Of a stretch of DNA of 64,000 nt, positions 51,366 through 59,475 are shown in pieces. The stretch is taken from the NCBI RefSeq assembly GCF_013141695.1, contig NZ_WHNY01000075.1:434001-498000 (forward strand). The letters run 5' to 3'. The notes under the pieces were generated by a model that was given only the letters and a program-made list of their open reading frames with translations, searched no databases and was not told the origin of the DNA. Position 1 is the first letter of the stretch, and every line of letters begins with the position of its first letter. The position numbers were made by a program, and so were the translations under genes. Source of the stretch: Paenibacillus plantarum (GTDB taxonomy: Bacteria > Bacillota > Bacilli > Paenibacillales > NBRC-103111).

Positions 51366-51713
51366 CTAGTCTGCTAATAATTGTTGCAGTTGGTCTAATT
51401 TTTGTTTGGAAATCTTAAGTACGTTCTCTGGAATTGGAGAATTGTAGTCCAAGCCATGTGGGAACGTTTCTTTGCCTATGTAAGCTTCTTCTAGATATAA
51501 TACGGCATAGGGAGATTCTAGCTTGCCTGTTTCTACGCGTGCATTTACACGTAAGAAGTACACAGCTTTGCTTGCTTTATCTTCCATTTTAAAATCGTAA
51601 GTAGCACGGGTGTATTCCCATTGCCAGCGCACGAAACCAAGTTTAGTTGTTACTTCGTCTAAGTGAGCCAAATCGCTTTTTAGGCCTTTTAAGCCAGTTG
51701 CTTCAATAATCAA
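51366..51713 (-). CDS. YugN-like family protein
   Basis: About 115 residues from the TTG at 51713, which has GGAGG 8 bases upstream. A longer ATG start at 51743 puts the ribosome site inside the gene and is less likely. The sequence IIEATGLKGLKSDLAHLDEVTTKLGFVRWQWEYTRATYDFKMED and AVYFLRVNARVE matches the YugN family of unknown function. It is followed after 13 bases by the ftsW-type gene, so the two may form an operon. Confidence 0.8.
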   Translation of the reverse strand: MIIEATGLKGLKSDLAHLDEVTTKLGFVRWQWEYTRATYDFKMEDKASKAVYFLRVNARVETGKLESPYAVLYLEEAYIGKETFPHGLDYNSPIPENVLKISKQKLDQLQQLLAD

Positions 51714-51919
51714 TTTTAACGCCTCCATATTGTACGTTTGCATTCTTTTCTCATGATAGTATGTTTCTAATGGTTCTGCAAGTCGATTGCCATCTGTAAA
51801 TTCTAATATTTGATGGCACTTTAGAGATGAAACCGTGATTGATATTTGATAGAATAGGTTTCAAGAGATTATTTTAGATATATAGTTAGGTGATCACGCC
51901 TTAGGAGGTGGATGAACGT

Positions 51920-53089
51920 ATGAATTATTTTCATGAAGATCTCCAAGCCATTTATGAAGAAATGGTGGGCTGGAGACGTTATTTACATCAGCATCCTGAG
52001 CTTTCCTACCATGAATATCAGACCGCAGAATTTGTAGCGAAGCATTTGCTAAGCTGGGATATTGAAGTGCGTACTGGCGTAGGCGGGAATGGTGTTGTTG
52101 GTTTGCTTCGCGGCAGTGGCGAAGGACCGACGGTTGCTCTGCGTGCAGACATGGATGCTCTCCCCATTCAGGATGAGAAGAACTGTGACTATACATCAAC
52201 TAAGAACGGGATTATGCATGCCTGTGGACATGATGCACATACATCAACTTTGCTTGGGATCGCCAAAGTGGCAAGCATGCATCGGACGGAGATCAAAGGG
52301 AATCTGGTTTTTCTATTCCAGCATGCTGAAGAAATTTCGCCAGGTGGAGCTGACTCGATGATCAAAGACGGCGCTCTGGATGGTGTAGATGCTGTATTCG
52401 GCGTTCATTTATGGACACCGTTCCCTGTTGGTCATGTTTACACGCGATCTGGGCCTTTCATGGCCGCGCCAGATGAATTCACGATTCGCATCCAAGGGAA
52501 AGGCGGACATGGCGGATTGCCTCACCAAACGATTGACAGCGTGTACGTCGCCTCACAATTAGTCGTTAATTTGCAATCGATTGTAAGCCGCCAAGTTGAC
52601 CCTGTTGAGCCTTGTGTGGTCAGTGTAGGCTCGTTTCATGGCGGGACTAGCTTCAATGTCATTGCAGAAACGAGTGTACTAAACGGAACTGTACGTACCT
52701 TCAATCCAGAATTAAGACAAGAAGTGAGAACACGCATGGAGAGAACCGTACAGGCTACTTGTGACATGTCGCAAGCTACCTACGAGATGGAATATAAGCT
52801 AGGCTATCCGACTGTAATCAATGATGCTAACGAAGCAGCTCGTTTCTTTCAAGTAGGCGCCGCTTTGTTTGGTGAGGAGGCTGTACATGAATCCCCTCTT
52901 ATTATGGCCGGAGAAGACTTTTCCTATTATTTGCAAGAGAAGCCAGGTTGCTTTATGTTCGTAGGTGCTGGTAATGTGGATGCGGGCATCGTATATCCTC
53001 ATCATCACCCGAAGTTCGATATAGATGAAAGATCTATGCTGAACGCAGCAAATTTACTCCTGTCTATGGCCTTGGATTATATGGCATGA
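51920..53089 (+). CDS. M20 family amidohydrolase (N-acyl-L-amino acid amidohydrolase type)
   Basis: About 389 residues from the ATG at 51920, which has AGGAGGTG; a GTG at 51908 is also in frame. It has WRRYLHQHPELSYHEYQTA, LRADMDALPIQ, the metal-site MHACGHDAHTSTLLG, FLFQHAEEISPGGA and MAGEDFSYYLQEKPG. The dimerisation lid domain is at about 185-300. Members cut acyl or indole conjugates from amino acids, or make diaminopimelate. The real substrate cannot be told from the sequence. Monocistronic by appearance. Confidence 0.88.
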   Translation: MNYFHEDLQAIYEEMVGWRRYLHQHPELSYHEYQTAEFVAKHLLSWDIEVRTGVGGNGVVGLLRGSGEGPTVALRADMDALPIQDEKNCDYTSTKNGIMHACGHDAHTSTLLGIAKVASMHRTEIKGNLVFLFQHAEEISPGGADSMIKDGALDGVDAVFGVHLWTPFPVGHVYTRSGPFMAAPDEFTIRIQGKGGHGGLPHQTIDSVYVASQLVVNLQSIVSRQVDPVEPCVVSVGSFHGGTSFNVIAETSVLNGTVRTFNPELRQEVRTRMERTVQATCDMSQATYEMEYKLGYPTVINDANEAARFFQVGAALFGEEAVHESPLIMAGEDFSYYLQEKPGCFMFVGAGNVDAGIVYPHHHPKFDIDERSMLNAANLLLSMALDYMA

Positions 53090-53164
53090 ATGTCCTTGGT
53101 GCTTTGGTGAATGCTAATGTAGCAATTATTTTTTGCCTAACATGACACCAAGGAGGATGATGAG

Positions 53165-53605
53165 TTGTCGGATAAATTAGTGAAGGACATCATGAGTAAA
53201 GACTGTGTGACGGTTACCTTACTGGATAATGTGTTCGAGATTGCTTTGAAAATGAAACAGCACGACATTGGATTTGTTGGGGTTCTCGACGGGGATACCT
53301 TCATAGGCGGCGTTACGGACCGAGATCTTGTTATTCGTGGTTATGCAGAAAAGCATTCAGGGTCAACGGCTGTAGAAACCGTCATGACGAAGGGGATGAT
53401 CACAGTGGCTTCTAATACGACTGTTGATGAAGCCGCTAAGATCATGGCACAGCACCAAATTAGGCGCTTACCCGTCATTGATAATGGGAAGCTTGTCGGT
53501 ATTGTAGCGATTGGCGATTTGGCGATTAGAGGGAATTATGAAGATGAGGCTGGCGAAGCCTTAAGTCAAATTTCGAAAGAACCAACGCTTGTTGGAAGTC
53601 ATTAA
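53165..53605 (+). CDS. CBS domain pair protein, YhcV-like
   Basis: 146 residues made of two CBS domains (about 5-65 and 70-132). It has KDIMSKDCVTVTLLDNVFEIALKMKQHDIGFVGVLDG, GGVTDRDLVIRGYAE, VMTKGMITVASNTTVDEAAKIMAQHQIRRLPVIDNGKLVGIVAIGDLAI. It resembles YhcV of Bacillus. It might bind adenine nucleotides as an energy sensor. It is not the acuB missing from the acu cluster: AcuB has an additional ACT domain. TTG start with AAGGAGG. A terminator follows. Confidence 0.85.
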   Translation: MSDKLVKDIMSKDCVTVTLLDNVFEIALKMKQHDIGFVGVLDGDTFIGGVTDRDLVIRGYAEKHSGSTAVETVMTKGMITVASNTTVDEAAKIMAQHQIRRLPVIDNGKLVGIVAIGDLAIRGNYEDEAGEALSQISKEPTLVGSH

Positions 53606-53624
53606 AGAAGTCGATTTTCATGTG

Positions 53625-53663
53625 AAAGCAGCTTTCCCGAATGGAGGGAGGGTTGCTTTTTTT
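53625..53663 (+). terminator. terminator after the CBS gene
   Basis: AAAGCAGCTTTCCC pairs with GGGAGGGTTGCTTT with a few G-U or mismatch positions and is followed by TTTTTTT. Confidence 0.68.
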
Positions 53664-53740
53664 CATATCTTCTCTTTACGAGGTGTATCCATGTGAGTGA
53701 TAATAATAACGAAATAGTGAAGGGGGTCCGTATAGAATAG

Positions 53741-55846
53741 ATGAGCACGTTTGAAGAGAACGCTTCTATGGGATTTATCATTCTAGATTCAAACTGGCAT
53801 TTTATATACGCAAACGACTATGGTGCAAGTATTTTAAATCGATCTCCTGAAGAACTGCTTGGTAAAATGGCGTGGGCAGAGTTCCCAGCTGCAATTCGGC
53901 ATGCTTCCTACAGTTATTTTCATCAAGCTCGCAAAAGTGGTAAAGAAACTTCATTCAAAGAATATGTAAAGCCATCCAATCAATGGATACAAGTTAGTGC
54001 CTATCCCGTTGGTGAGAACTTACATATTGTTATTCGTAAAACAGAAATGCTTGCCAATCATTATGCTATGGAAAACGATCTTTATCAAAAGTACACAAAC
54101 TATGTTCAAGATCTCATTTCATTGACATCAGAAGATGGCATGCTACTCTATGTTTCGCCTTCGGTAAAAAACCTTCTGGGGTATGAACTGGAGGATATGT
54201 ACGGTGCAAGCGTATTAGCTTTTTGTCACTCGGAAGATATCGATGGGCTGAAGAACATTTTTATCAACGAAAAAGAGTGTGCTACGAATGATCAAGGAAT
54301 TGTGACCTGTCGTTTCCTTCATAAAAAGGGTTGGTATGTATGGTTAGAAAATAATTTCAAGTGGTTATCGGACGAGCAAGGTAAACGTACTCAGAATTTA
54401 GGGATTTGGCGCGATATATCAGAACGTAAGATTGTTGAAGATCGGTTCCTACAAGCACAACGTTTAGGTCAATTCGGCAGTTTTGAACAAGATTTGGATG
54501 AAGATTCGATTTCGTGGTCGATTGAAATGTTCCGAATACATGGGTTTGAACCTTCTGTAAGAATTGATTTGTGTAAAGCAATTGAGCCCATTGTCGTAGA
54601 TGACCGTGAGAAAGTAGCGCTCGCGATTAAGCAAGCCATACTGGTTGGAATGTCAGATATAGAATACAAAATTACACGACAAGATGGCGATATTCGCCAT
54701 TTGCGTTCTCAAATTGAACGAGTGGTTCTAGATGGGGGGCGAATGGCCGTACGTGGATTGGTTCATGATATTACCATTCACAAACGGGTTGAGCATGAGT
54801 TGATCCAAAGTAAAGCTAAATTGGAAATCGCCCAAGAAATAGCAGGCCTGGGCCATTATGAGTGGGATACAATTAATAACATGGTGTATGTATCCGATGA
54901 ATTGAACGCGTTATTTGGCTGCAAAGATGCGGTCCAAACGTTGCCTATTGAGGTACTTCATGAAAGTATACACCCTGAGGATAATGTAAGAATGAGGATG
55001 GCCATAAAAAAGGCCTTACATGAAGGGACAATGGATCTCATTTTTAGAGTCGTAGTTAGAGACGAGGTGCGCATTCTGCATACCTTAGCCAAAACTACGT
55101 ATGATGAATGGGGAAGAGCGCTGTGTTTATTTGGCACAGTTCAGGATATTACGGTTCAGAAACAAACGGAGGAGCTGCTTCGTAAAACGGAGAAATTGCA
55201 TGTTGCTGGCCAATTGGCTGCTGGTATTGCACATGAGATTCGCAACCCGTTGACGGCGCTAAAGGGCTTCGTGAAGCTGATGTGCCACGCCAATGAAGAA
55301 AGTAAATTGCGCTATTATCATATCATGCAAGAAGAGTTTAATCGGATTGAGTTGATTCTCGGAGAGCTGCTCATTCTTGCCAAGCCGCAAGCCGTCGCTT
55401 ACATGCCGCATGATCCTGTAACGATACTTGAAGAAGTGATACAGCTCTTAAATACAGAAGCTATCATGAATAATGTTGAAATTGTACTGATTGCCAATAC
55501 GATTCATTCATTTGTCAATTGTGAGCGGAATCAAATCAAGCAAGTTTTTGTCAACGTGATCAAAAATGCGATTGAAGCGATGCCATCTGGCGGTATCTTG
55601 ACCATTACTGCATACAATCAAGCTAACGGGGTCAACCTGCAGTTTGTTGATCAAGGCCAAGGTATTTCAGAGGATAGACTGCCGCGGATAGGTGAACCCT
55701 TTTATACGACAAAGGAAAAAGGGACAGGGCTTGGTATGATGGTGAGTTTTACAATCATTGAAGAGCACCACGGTGTGATCCGATATCAAAGTAAGCTAGG
55801 CGTCGGAACGACGGTCAGTATTCAATTACCGTCATCTGCACAGTAA
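53741..55846 (+). CDS. soluble four-PAS sensor histidine kinase, sporulation-kinase-like
   Basis: 701 residues without transmembrane helices. Four PAS/PAC-like domains run at about 8-112, 118-232, 240-350 and 365-480. The dimerisation domain has AAGIAHEIRNPLTALKGFVKL with His498. The ATPase domain has INVIKNAIEAMP-like NVIKNAIEAMPSGG, DQGQGISEDRLPRIGEPFYTTKEKGTGLGMMV. This is the layout of KinA/KinE-type sporulation kinases. No response regulator gene is adjacent, so it is an orphan kinase that may feed the Spo0 phosphorelay. The ribosome site for 53741 is weak; ATG at 53768 is an alternative. Confidence 0.85.
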   Translation: MSTFEENASMGFIILDSNWHFIYANDYGASILNRSPEELLGKMAWAEFPAAIRHASYSYFHQARKSGKETSFKEYVKPSNQWIQVSAYPVGENLHIVIRKTEMLANHYAMENDLYQKYTNYVQDLISLTSEDGMLLYVSPSVKNLLGYELEDMYGASVLAFCHSEDIDGLKNIFINEKECATNDQGIVTCRFLHKKGWYVWLENNFKWLSDEQGKRTQNLGIWRDISERKIVEDRFLQAQRLGQFGSFEQDLDEDSISWSIEMFRIHGFEPSVRIDLCKAIEPIVVDDREKVALAIKQAILVGMSDIEYKITRQDGDIRHLRSQIERVVLDGGRMAVRGLVHDITIHKRVEHELIQSKAKLEIAQEIAGLGHYEWDTINNMVYVSDELNALFGCKDAVQTLPIEVLHESIHPEDNVRMRMAIKKALHEGTMDLIFRVVVRDEVRILHTLAKTTYDEWGRALCLFGTVQDITVQKQTEELLRKTEKLHVAGQLAAGIAHEIRNPLTALKGFVKLMCHANEESKLRYYHIMQEEFNRIELILGELLILAKPQAVAYMPHDPVTILEEVIQLLNTEAIMNNVEIVLIANTIHSFVNCERNQIKQVFVNVIKNAIEAMPSGGILTITAYNQANGVNLQFVDQGQGISEDRLPRIGEPFYTTKEKGTGLGMMVSFTIIEEHHGVIRYQSKLGVGTTVSIQLPSSAQ

Positions 55847-55982
55847 ACTTGGTCTCATACGTGTGTAACTGTCAAAGTTCGCAATAAGGTAGTCAATCTG
55901 CGACAAGATGCCTCCTCTTAAATATGCTAAAGTGAAAACGTGCTTAATAATTGTGAATCTGACAAGAAAAAGGTGACGTACA

Positions 55983-57134
55983 GTGGAGAAAGTAAGGATT
56001 GGTATCGTTGGTCTAGGTAACATGGGAACTGGACATGCCAAATATTTAGTGAATAATGAAGTCAAGGGCGGCGTTCTTACCGCTATTTGTGAACCGAGAG
56101 CAGATCGTCTAGAGTGGGCAAAAGAAAATCTTGGTGAAGGTGTCAAGCTATTTGACAATCTGGATGATTTTCTGGCTTCTGGCTTGATTGATGGGGTTTT
56201 GATCGCAACGCCTCACTATGATCACCCTGAAACAGCTGTACGCGCTTTCCAAGCAGGCATGCACGTTATTTGTGAAAAGCCGGCTGGCGTGTATACCAAA
56301 CAAGTGCGTCAAATGAATGAAGCAGCAGAAGCTTCAGGTAAAGTATTCAGCATGATGTACAATCAACGTACAAATCCTCTATATAAAAAATTAAAGGATC
56401 TGGTTTCTTCTGGTGAACTAGGTGAGATTCGCAGAACGAACTGGATTATTACCAATTGGTATAGATCACAAAGCTATTACGATTCTGGCGGCTGGCGTGC
56501 TACTTGGGCTGGAGAAGGCGGCGGTGTACTTATTAACCAAGATCCGCATCAACTGGACCTATGGCAGTGGACGATTGATATGATGCCGAAGCGTGTTCGT
56601 GCATTCTGTTATTTCGGGAAGCACCGCAATATCGAAGTTGAAGATGATGTAACGGCATTCGTTGAGTATGAGAATGGCGCAACAGGATTGTTCGTGACGA
56701 CAACAGGTGAAGCGCCTGGGACGAATCGTTTCGAGTTGTCTGGCGACCGTGGTAAAATTGTCATTGAAGATGGCAAATTGACGTTCTGGCGTTTACGCGT
56801 TTCCGAAAGAGAATTCAATGAAACGTACAAAGGCGGCTTTGGTCAACCGGAATGTTGGAAATGTGAAATCCCAGTTGAAGGTAAAGAAACGGGCCACATG
56901 GGGATCACACAGAACTTTGTTGATGCCATTCTTCATGGCACACCATTGATTGCTCCAGGAGCAGAAGGCATTAAAGGTTTAATGATTTCCAATGCGATCA
57001 TGCTCTCAACATTCACAGACAACTGGGTTGATTTGCCGATCGACGAAGATCTTTTTGAGCAGCATTTGCAAGAGAAAATCAAAAATTCCAAATCAAGTAA
57101 AGAAGCAGGCTCCTTTAAAACACTTGATGTCTAA
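55983..57134 (+). CDS. Gfo/Idh/MocA family oxidoreductase (1 of 2)
   Basis: 383 residues. The N-terminal NAD(P)-binding fold has VRIGIVGLGNMGTGHAKYLV, then the family motif VICEKPAGVYTKQVRQM with the catalytic EKP Lys. The C-terminal domain has GGWRATWAGEGGGVLINQDPHQLDLWQW with the conserved His. It acts on sugars or inositols. Start GTG with AAGGTGA upstream. It is 20 bases from a second member, so the pair likely forms an operon and perhaps converts one substrate in two steps. Specificity unknown. Confidence 0.87.
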   Translation: MEKVRIGIVGLGNMGTGHAKYLVNNEVKGGVLTAICEPRADRLEWAKENLGEGVKLFDNLDDFLASGLIDGVLIATPHYDHPETAVRAFQAGMHVICEKPAGVYTKQVRQMNEAAEASGKVFSMMYNQRTNPLYKKLKDLVSSGELGEIRRTNWIITNWYRSQSYYDSGGWRATWAGEGGGVLINQDPHQLDLWQWTIDMMPKRVRAFCYFGKHRNIEVEDDVTAFVEYENGATGLFVTTTGEAPGTNRFELSGDRGKIVIEDGKLTFWRLRVSEREFNETYKGGFGQPECWKCEIPVEGKETGHMGITQNFVDAILHGTPLIAPGAEGIKGLMISNAIMLSTFTDNWVDLPIDEDLFEQHLQEKIKNSKSSKEAGSFKTLDV

Positions 57135-57154
57135 GATCATGGGGGAAATTCGAT

Positions 57155-58228
57155 ATGCAAAAAAATGATGGCATGAATTATGCGCCCAAAGGGAAACCGA
57201 ACCTTGTTGTTCAAAAAGGGGAGTTTACCTTTGCAGTAATTGCGTTGGATCATGGTCATATTTATGGCATGAGTAACGGACTTCTAGAAGCTGGCGCTGA
57301 ACTCAAATGGGTGTACGATCAAGACCCAGCGAAAGTAGCGGCATTTGTCGCGAAGTTTCCTCAAGCTCAGATTGCTGCTTCTGAAGATGAGATTCTTCAT
57401 GATCCAGAAGTGAAGCTTGTCGCTTCCGCAGCTGTACCTTCAGAGCGTGGTCCTCTCGGGATTCGTGTGATGGAGCATGGCAAGGACTATTTCACAGATA
57501 AAACACCATTTACTTCCCTGGACCAGCTTGCTGCGGCGAAGTCCGTAGTTGAAGCTACAGGACGTAAATATGCTGTTTACTATAGTGAACGACTTCACGT
57601 GGAAAGTGCGGTTTTCGCGGGTCAGTTGATTGAAGAAGGCGCGATTGGTCGCGTGGTTCAAGTGATTGGCTTAGGACCTCACCGTTTGAATGCTTCAAGC
57701 CGTCCGGATTGGTTTTTTGAGAAGGATAAATATGGCGGTATTCTATGTGATATCGGCAGCCATCAAATCGAGCAGTTCCTCTTCTATTCGGGCTGTAAAG
57801 ATGCGACAGTCGTTAGCAGTAAAGTAGCGAACTATCATGCGAAGGATTATCCGGAGCTAGAGGATTTCGGCGATGCGACACTGATTGGGGACAATGGGGC
57901 AACGAATTATTTCCGTGTAGACTGGCTGACGCCTAATGGCTTAGGAACATGGGGAGACGGGCGTACATTGATTCTTGGAACTGAGGGTTATATCGAGCTG
58001 CGTAAATATATTGATATTGCTCGCGATCCGCAGGGAGATCAGTTGTATCTAGTCAACCAACAAGGAGAAAAGCACTACAGTCTGCATGGACAAGTAGGCT
58101 TTCCTTTCTTCGGTCAGTTGATTCTGGATTGCATTCATCGTACAGAAACTGCGATGACCCAAGCACATACGTTCAAAGCGGCTGAATTGTGCTTGATTGC
58201 TCAACAGAAAGCCGTTCGTGTGGAGTAG
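57155..58228 (+). CDS. Gfo/Idh/MocA family oxidoreductase (2 of 2)
   Basis: 357 residues. It has FTFAVIALDHGHIYGMSNGLLEAGAELKWVYDQDPAKVAAF with a looser Rossmann motif, GKDYFTDKTPFTSLDQLAAAKS in place of the usual EKP, and GGILCDIGSHQIEQFLFYSG in the C-terminal domain. The EKP motif reads DKT, retaining the Lys. It begins 20 bases after the first member. Its last 56 bases overlap the convergent LysR gene's 3' end. Sugar or polyol substrate, unidentified. Confidence 0.83.
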   Translation: MQKNDGMNYAPKGKPNLVVQKGEFTFAVIALDHGHIYGMSNGLLEAGAELKWVYDQDPAKVAAFVAKFPQAQIAASEDEILHDPEVKLVASAAVPSERGPLGIRVMEHGKDYFTDKTPFTSLDQLAAAKSVVEATGRKYAVYYSERLHVESAVFAGQLIEEGAIGRVVQVIGLGPHRLNASSRPDWFFEKDKYGGILCDIGSHQIEQFLFYSGCKDATVVSSKVANYHAKDYPELEDFGDATLIGDNGATNYFRVDWLTPNGLGTWGDGRTLILGTEGYIELRKYIDIARDPQGDQLYLVNQQGEKHYSLHGQVGFPFFGQLILDCIHRTETAMTQAHTFKAAELCLIAQQKAVRVE

Positions 58229-59099
58229 TTTCACACATTAGCTGGATGAAGTTTGTCAAGGGTACAGATAATTGTCTTTTGGCATGATAGCATAATTGCA
58301 CATTTAATTTAAAATTCGGGTAGTTCAGCGGTAATATCGCTAACTGCCCGTTTTGTGTTTCCGTTGTTACGGTCGTTCTTGGCAGTAAGCAAAGGCCGAG
58401 TCCGTGCATAGCGCATTTTTTGATCGTTTCATAGTTATTAATCTCATAGGTGAGTGTATACTGCACATTATGTTTACGCAGCATCGTTTCGAATAATTTC
58501 CGACAACGTCCTCCTGAGATGGACATCAGAATTTCAGCGCCATTGAGATCCTCCGGTATAATAGCCGATTTCGCGGCTAAGGGGTGGTCAGGTGCTGCCA
58601 CAATGACAAACTCCTCTTCTTGTATCGTCCTATAGATTAAATCAGGATCGCTGAGTTCCTTGTCGACGATGAACCCTAAATCGCATTCGCCTGCCTTCAG
58701 CGCACGGGATGTATCATTTTCCAATAATTCATTGATGGTGATCGTAATGTTTGGAAAGCACTTTTTGAAAGCGCCGAGGAACGGAGGCAGCATATAAGAG
58801 AAGAGCGTTGTTTCGTGTGTGCCAATCATAAAGCTTCCTGTCGTTTGACCAGCTACATTGATTTTGGACTCCTCATATAACTTCAACATTTTCGCTGCAT
58901 ATCGCAGTAAAATGTCCCCCGCAGGCGTAGGTCTCATCTTTTTATCGATCCGCTCGAAGATTTCAACCCCGTATTCGATCTCTAGCTTTTGGATTTGGGA
59001 GGTCACACTAGACTGAGCGTATCCCAATTTTTCGGAAGCCTTCGTAAAGTTTTGCCATTTCGCTACTTCGAGCAGTGTTTTATATAAGGTAAGATCCAT
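58173..59099 (-). CDS. LysR family transcriptional regulator
   Basis: About 308 residues from the ATG at 59099, which has GAGGAGTG; a longer start at 59123 lacks one. The HTH is MDLTLYKTLLEVAKWQNFTKASEKLGYAQSSVTSQIQKLEIEYGVEIFER. The effector domain covers about 90-290, with the fold motifs GTHETTLFSYMLPPFLGAF and CDLGFIVDKELSDPDL. The last about 18 residues are read from the strand opposite the oxidoreductase's end, so it has a C-terminal extension relative to a typical 290-300. It may control the oxidoreductase pair. The effector is unknown. Confidence 0.87.
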   Translation of the reverse strand: MDLTLYKTLLEVAKWQNFTKASEKLGYAQSSVTSQIQKLEIEYGVEIFERIDKKMRPTPAGDILLRYAAKMLKLYEESKINVAGQTTGSFMIGTHETTLFSYMLPPFLGAFKKCFPNITITINELLENDTSRALKAGECDLGFIVDKELSDPDLIYRTIQEEEFVIVAAPDHPLAAKSAIIPEDLNGAEILMSISGGRCRKLFETMLRKHNVQYTLTYEINNYETIKKCAMHGLGLCLLPRTTVTTETQNGQLAILPLNYPNFKLNVQLCYHAKRQLSVPLTNFIQLMCETTPHERLSVEQSSTIQPL

Positions 59100-59216
59100 C
59101 TGTATGCACTCCTCAACCATCACTATTTTCGATCGAAACGATCATTTATTATAGATAACTCTGGTACTTCTTGCCATGTTAAAATCAATTCCAACCAAAG
59201 GATGGGGGGAATTACC

Positions 59217-59405
59217 ATGTGGAACTTATACGAGATAGAGAAAAAATTTGAGGCTCATGTGAAAGATGTTGAAGCGCGCGCGAGGAAAGCACATTGGTAC
59301 ACGAAAGAGGAGAAAGTTGGTGTGCGCCCTGGCGTAGTTGCAAGTTGGGTGTCTTTATTTGCCATCATGATTGTCGGGATTATCGCCGTGTATGAACTCT
59401 TTTGA
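59217..59405 (+). CDS. small tail-anchored membrane protein
   Basis: 62 residues from the ATG at 59217, which has GGGGGAA; ATG at 59202 is in frame but less well placed. The first 40 residues are charged (NLYEIEKKFEAHVKDVEARARKAHWYTKEEK). The last 22 are one hydrophobic helix (VVASWVSLFAIMIVGIIAVYELF). Probably inserts with the N-terminus in the cytosol. I know no family for it. It stands 70 bases before the XPB-like gene on the same strand and could be co-transcribed. Confidence 0.6.
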   Translation: MWNLYEIEKKFEAHVKDVEARARKAHWYTKEEKVGVRPGVVASWVSLFAIMIVGIIAVYELF

Positions 59406-59475
59406 GATACGTTAGCATGGAGACCATGTTTAAATCAAGTACTTTCCCTTCATACTAAAGGAAAAAGGAGGGAAT

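Noticed and set aside
53165..53605. CBS protein as the missing AcuB
   Set aside because: It is 146 residues with only two CBS domains and matches YhcV. AcuB is longer, with an ACT domain, and this gene is 16 kb from the acu cluster.
55933..55946. Possible cre site TGAAAACGTGCTTA upstream of the oxidoreductase pair
   Set aside because: It lacks the symmetric second half of the consensus (mismatches at the T and C positions), so it is not better than chance in an AT-rich leader.
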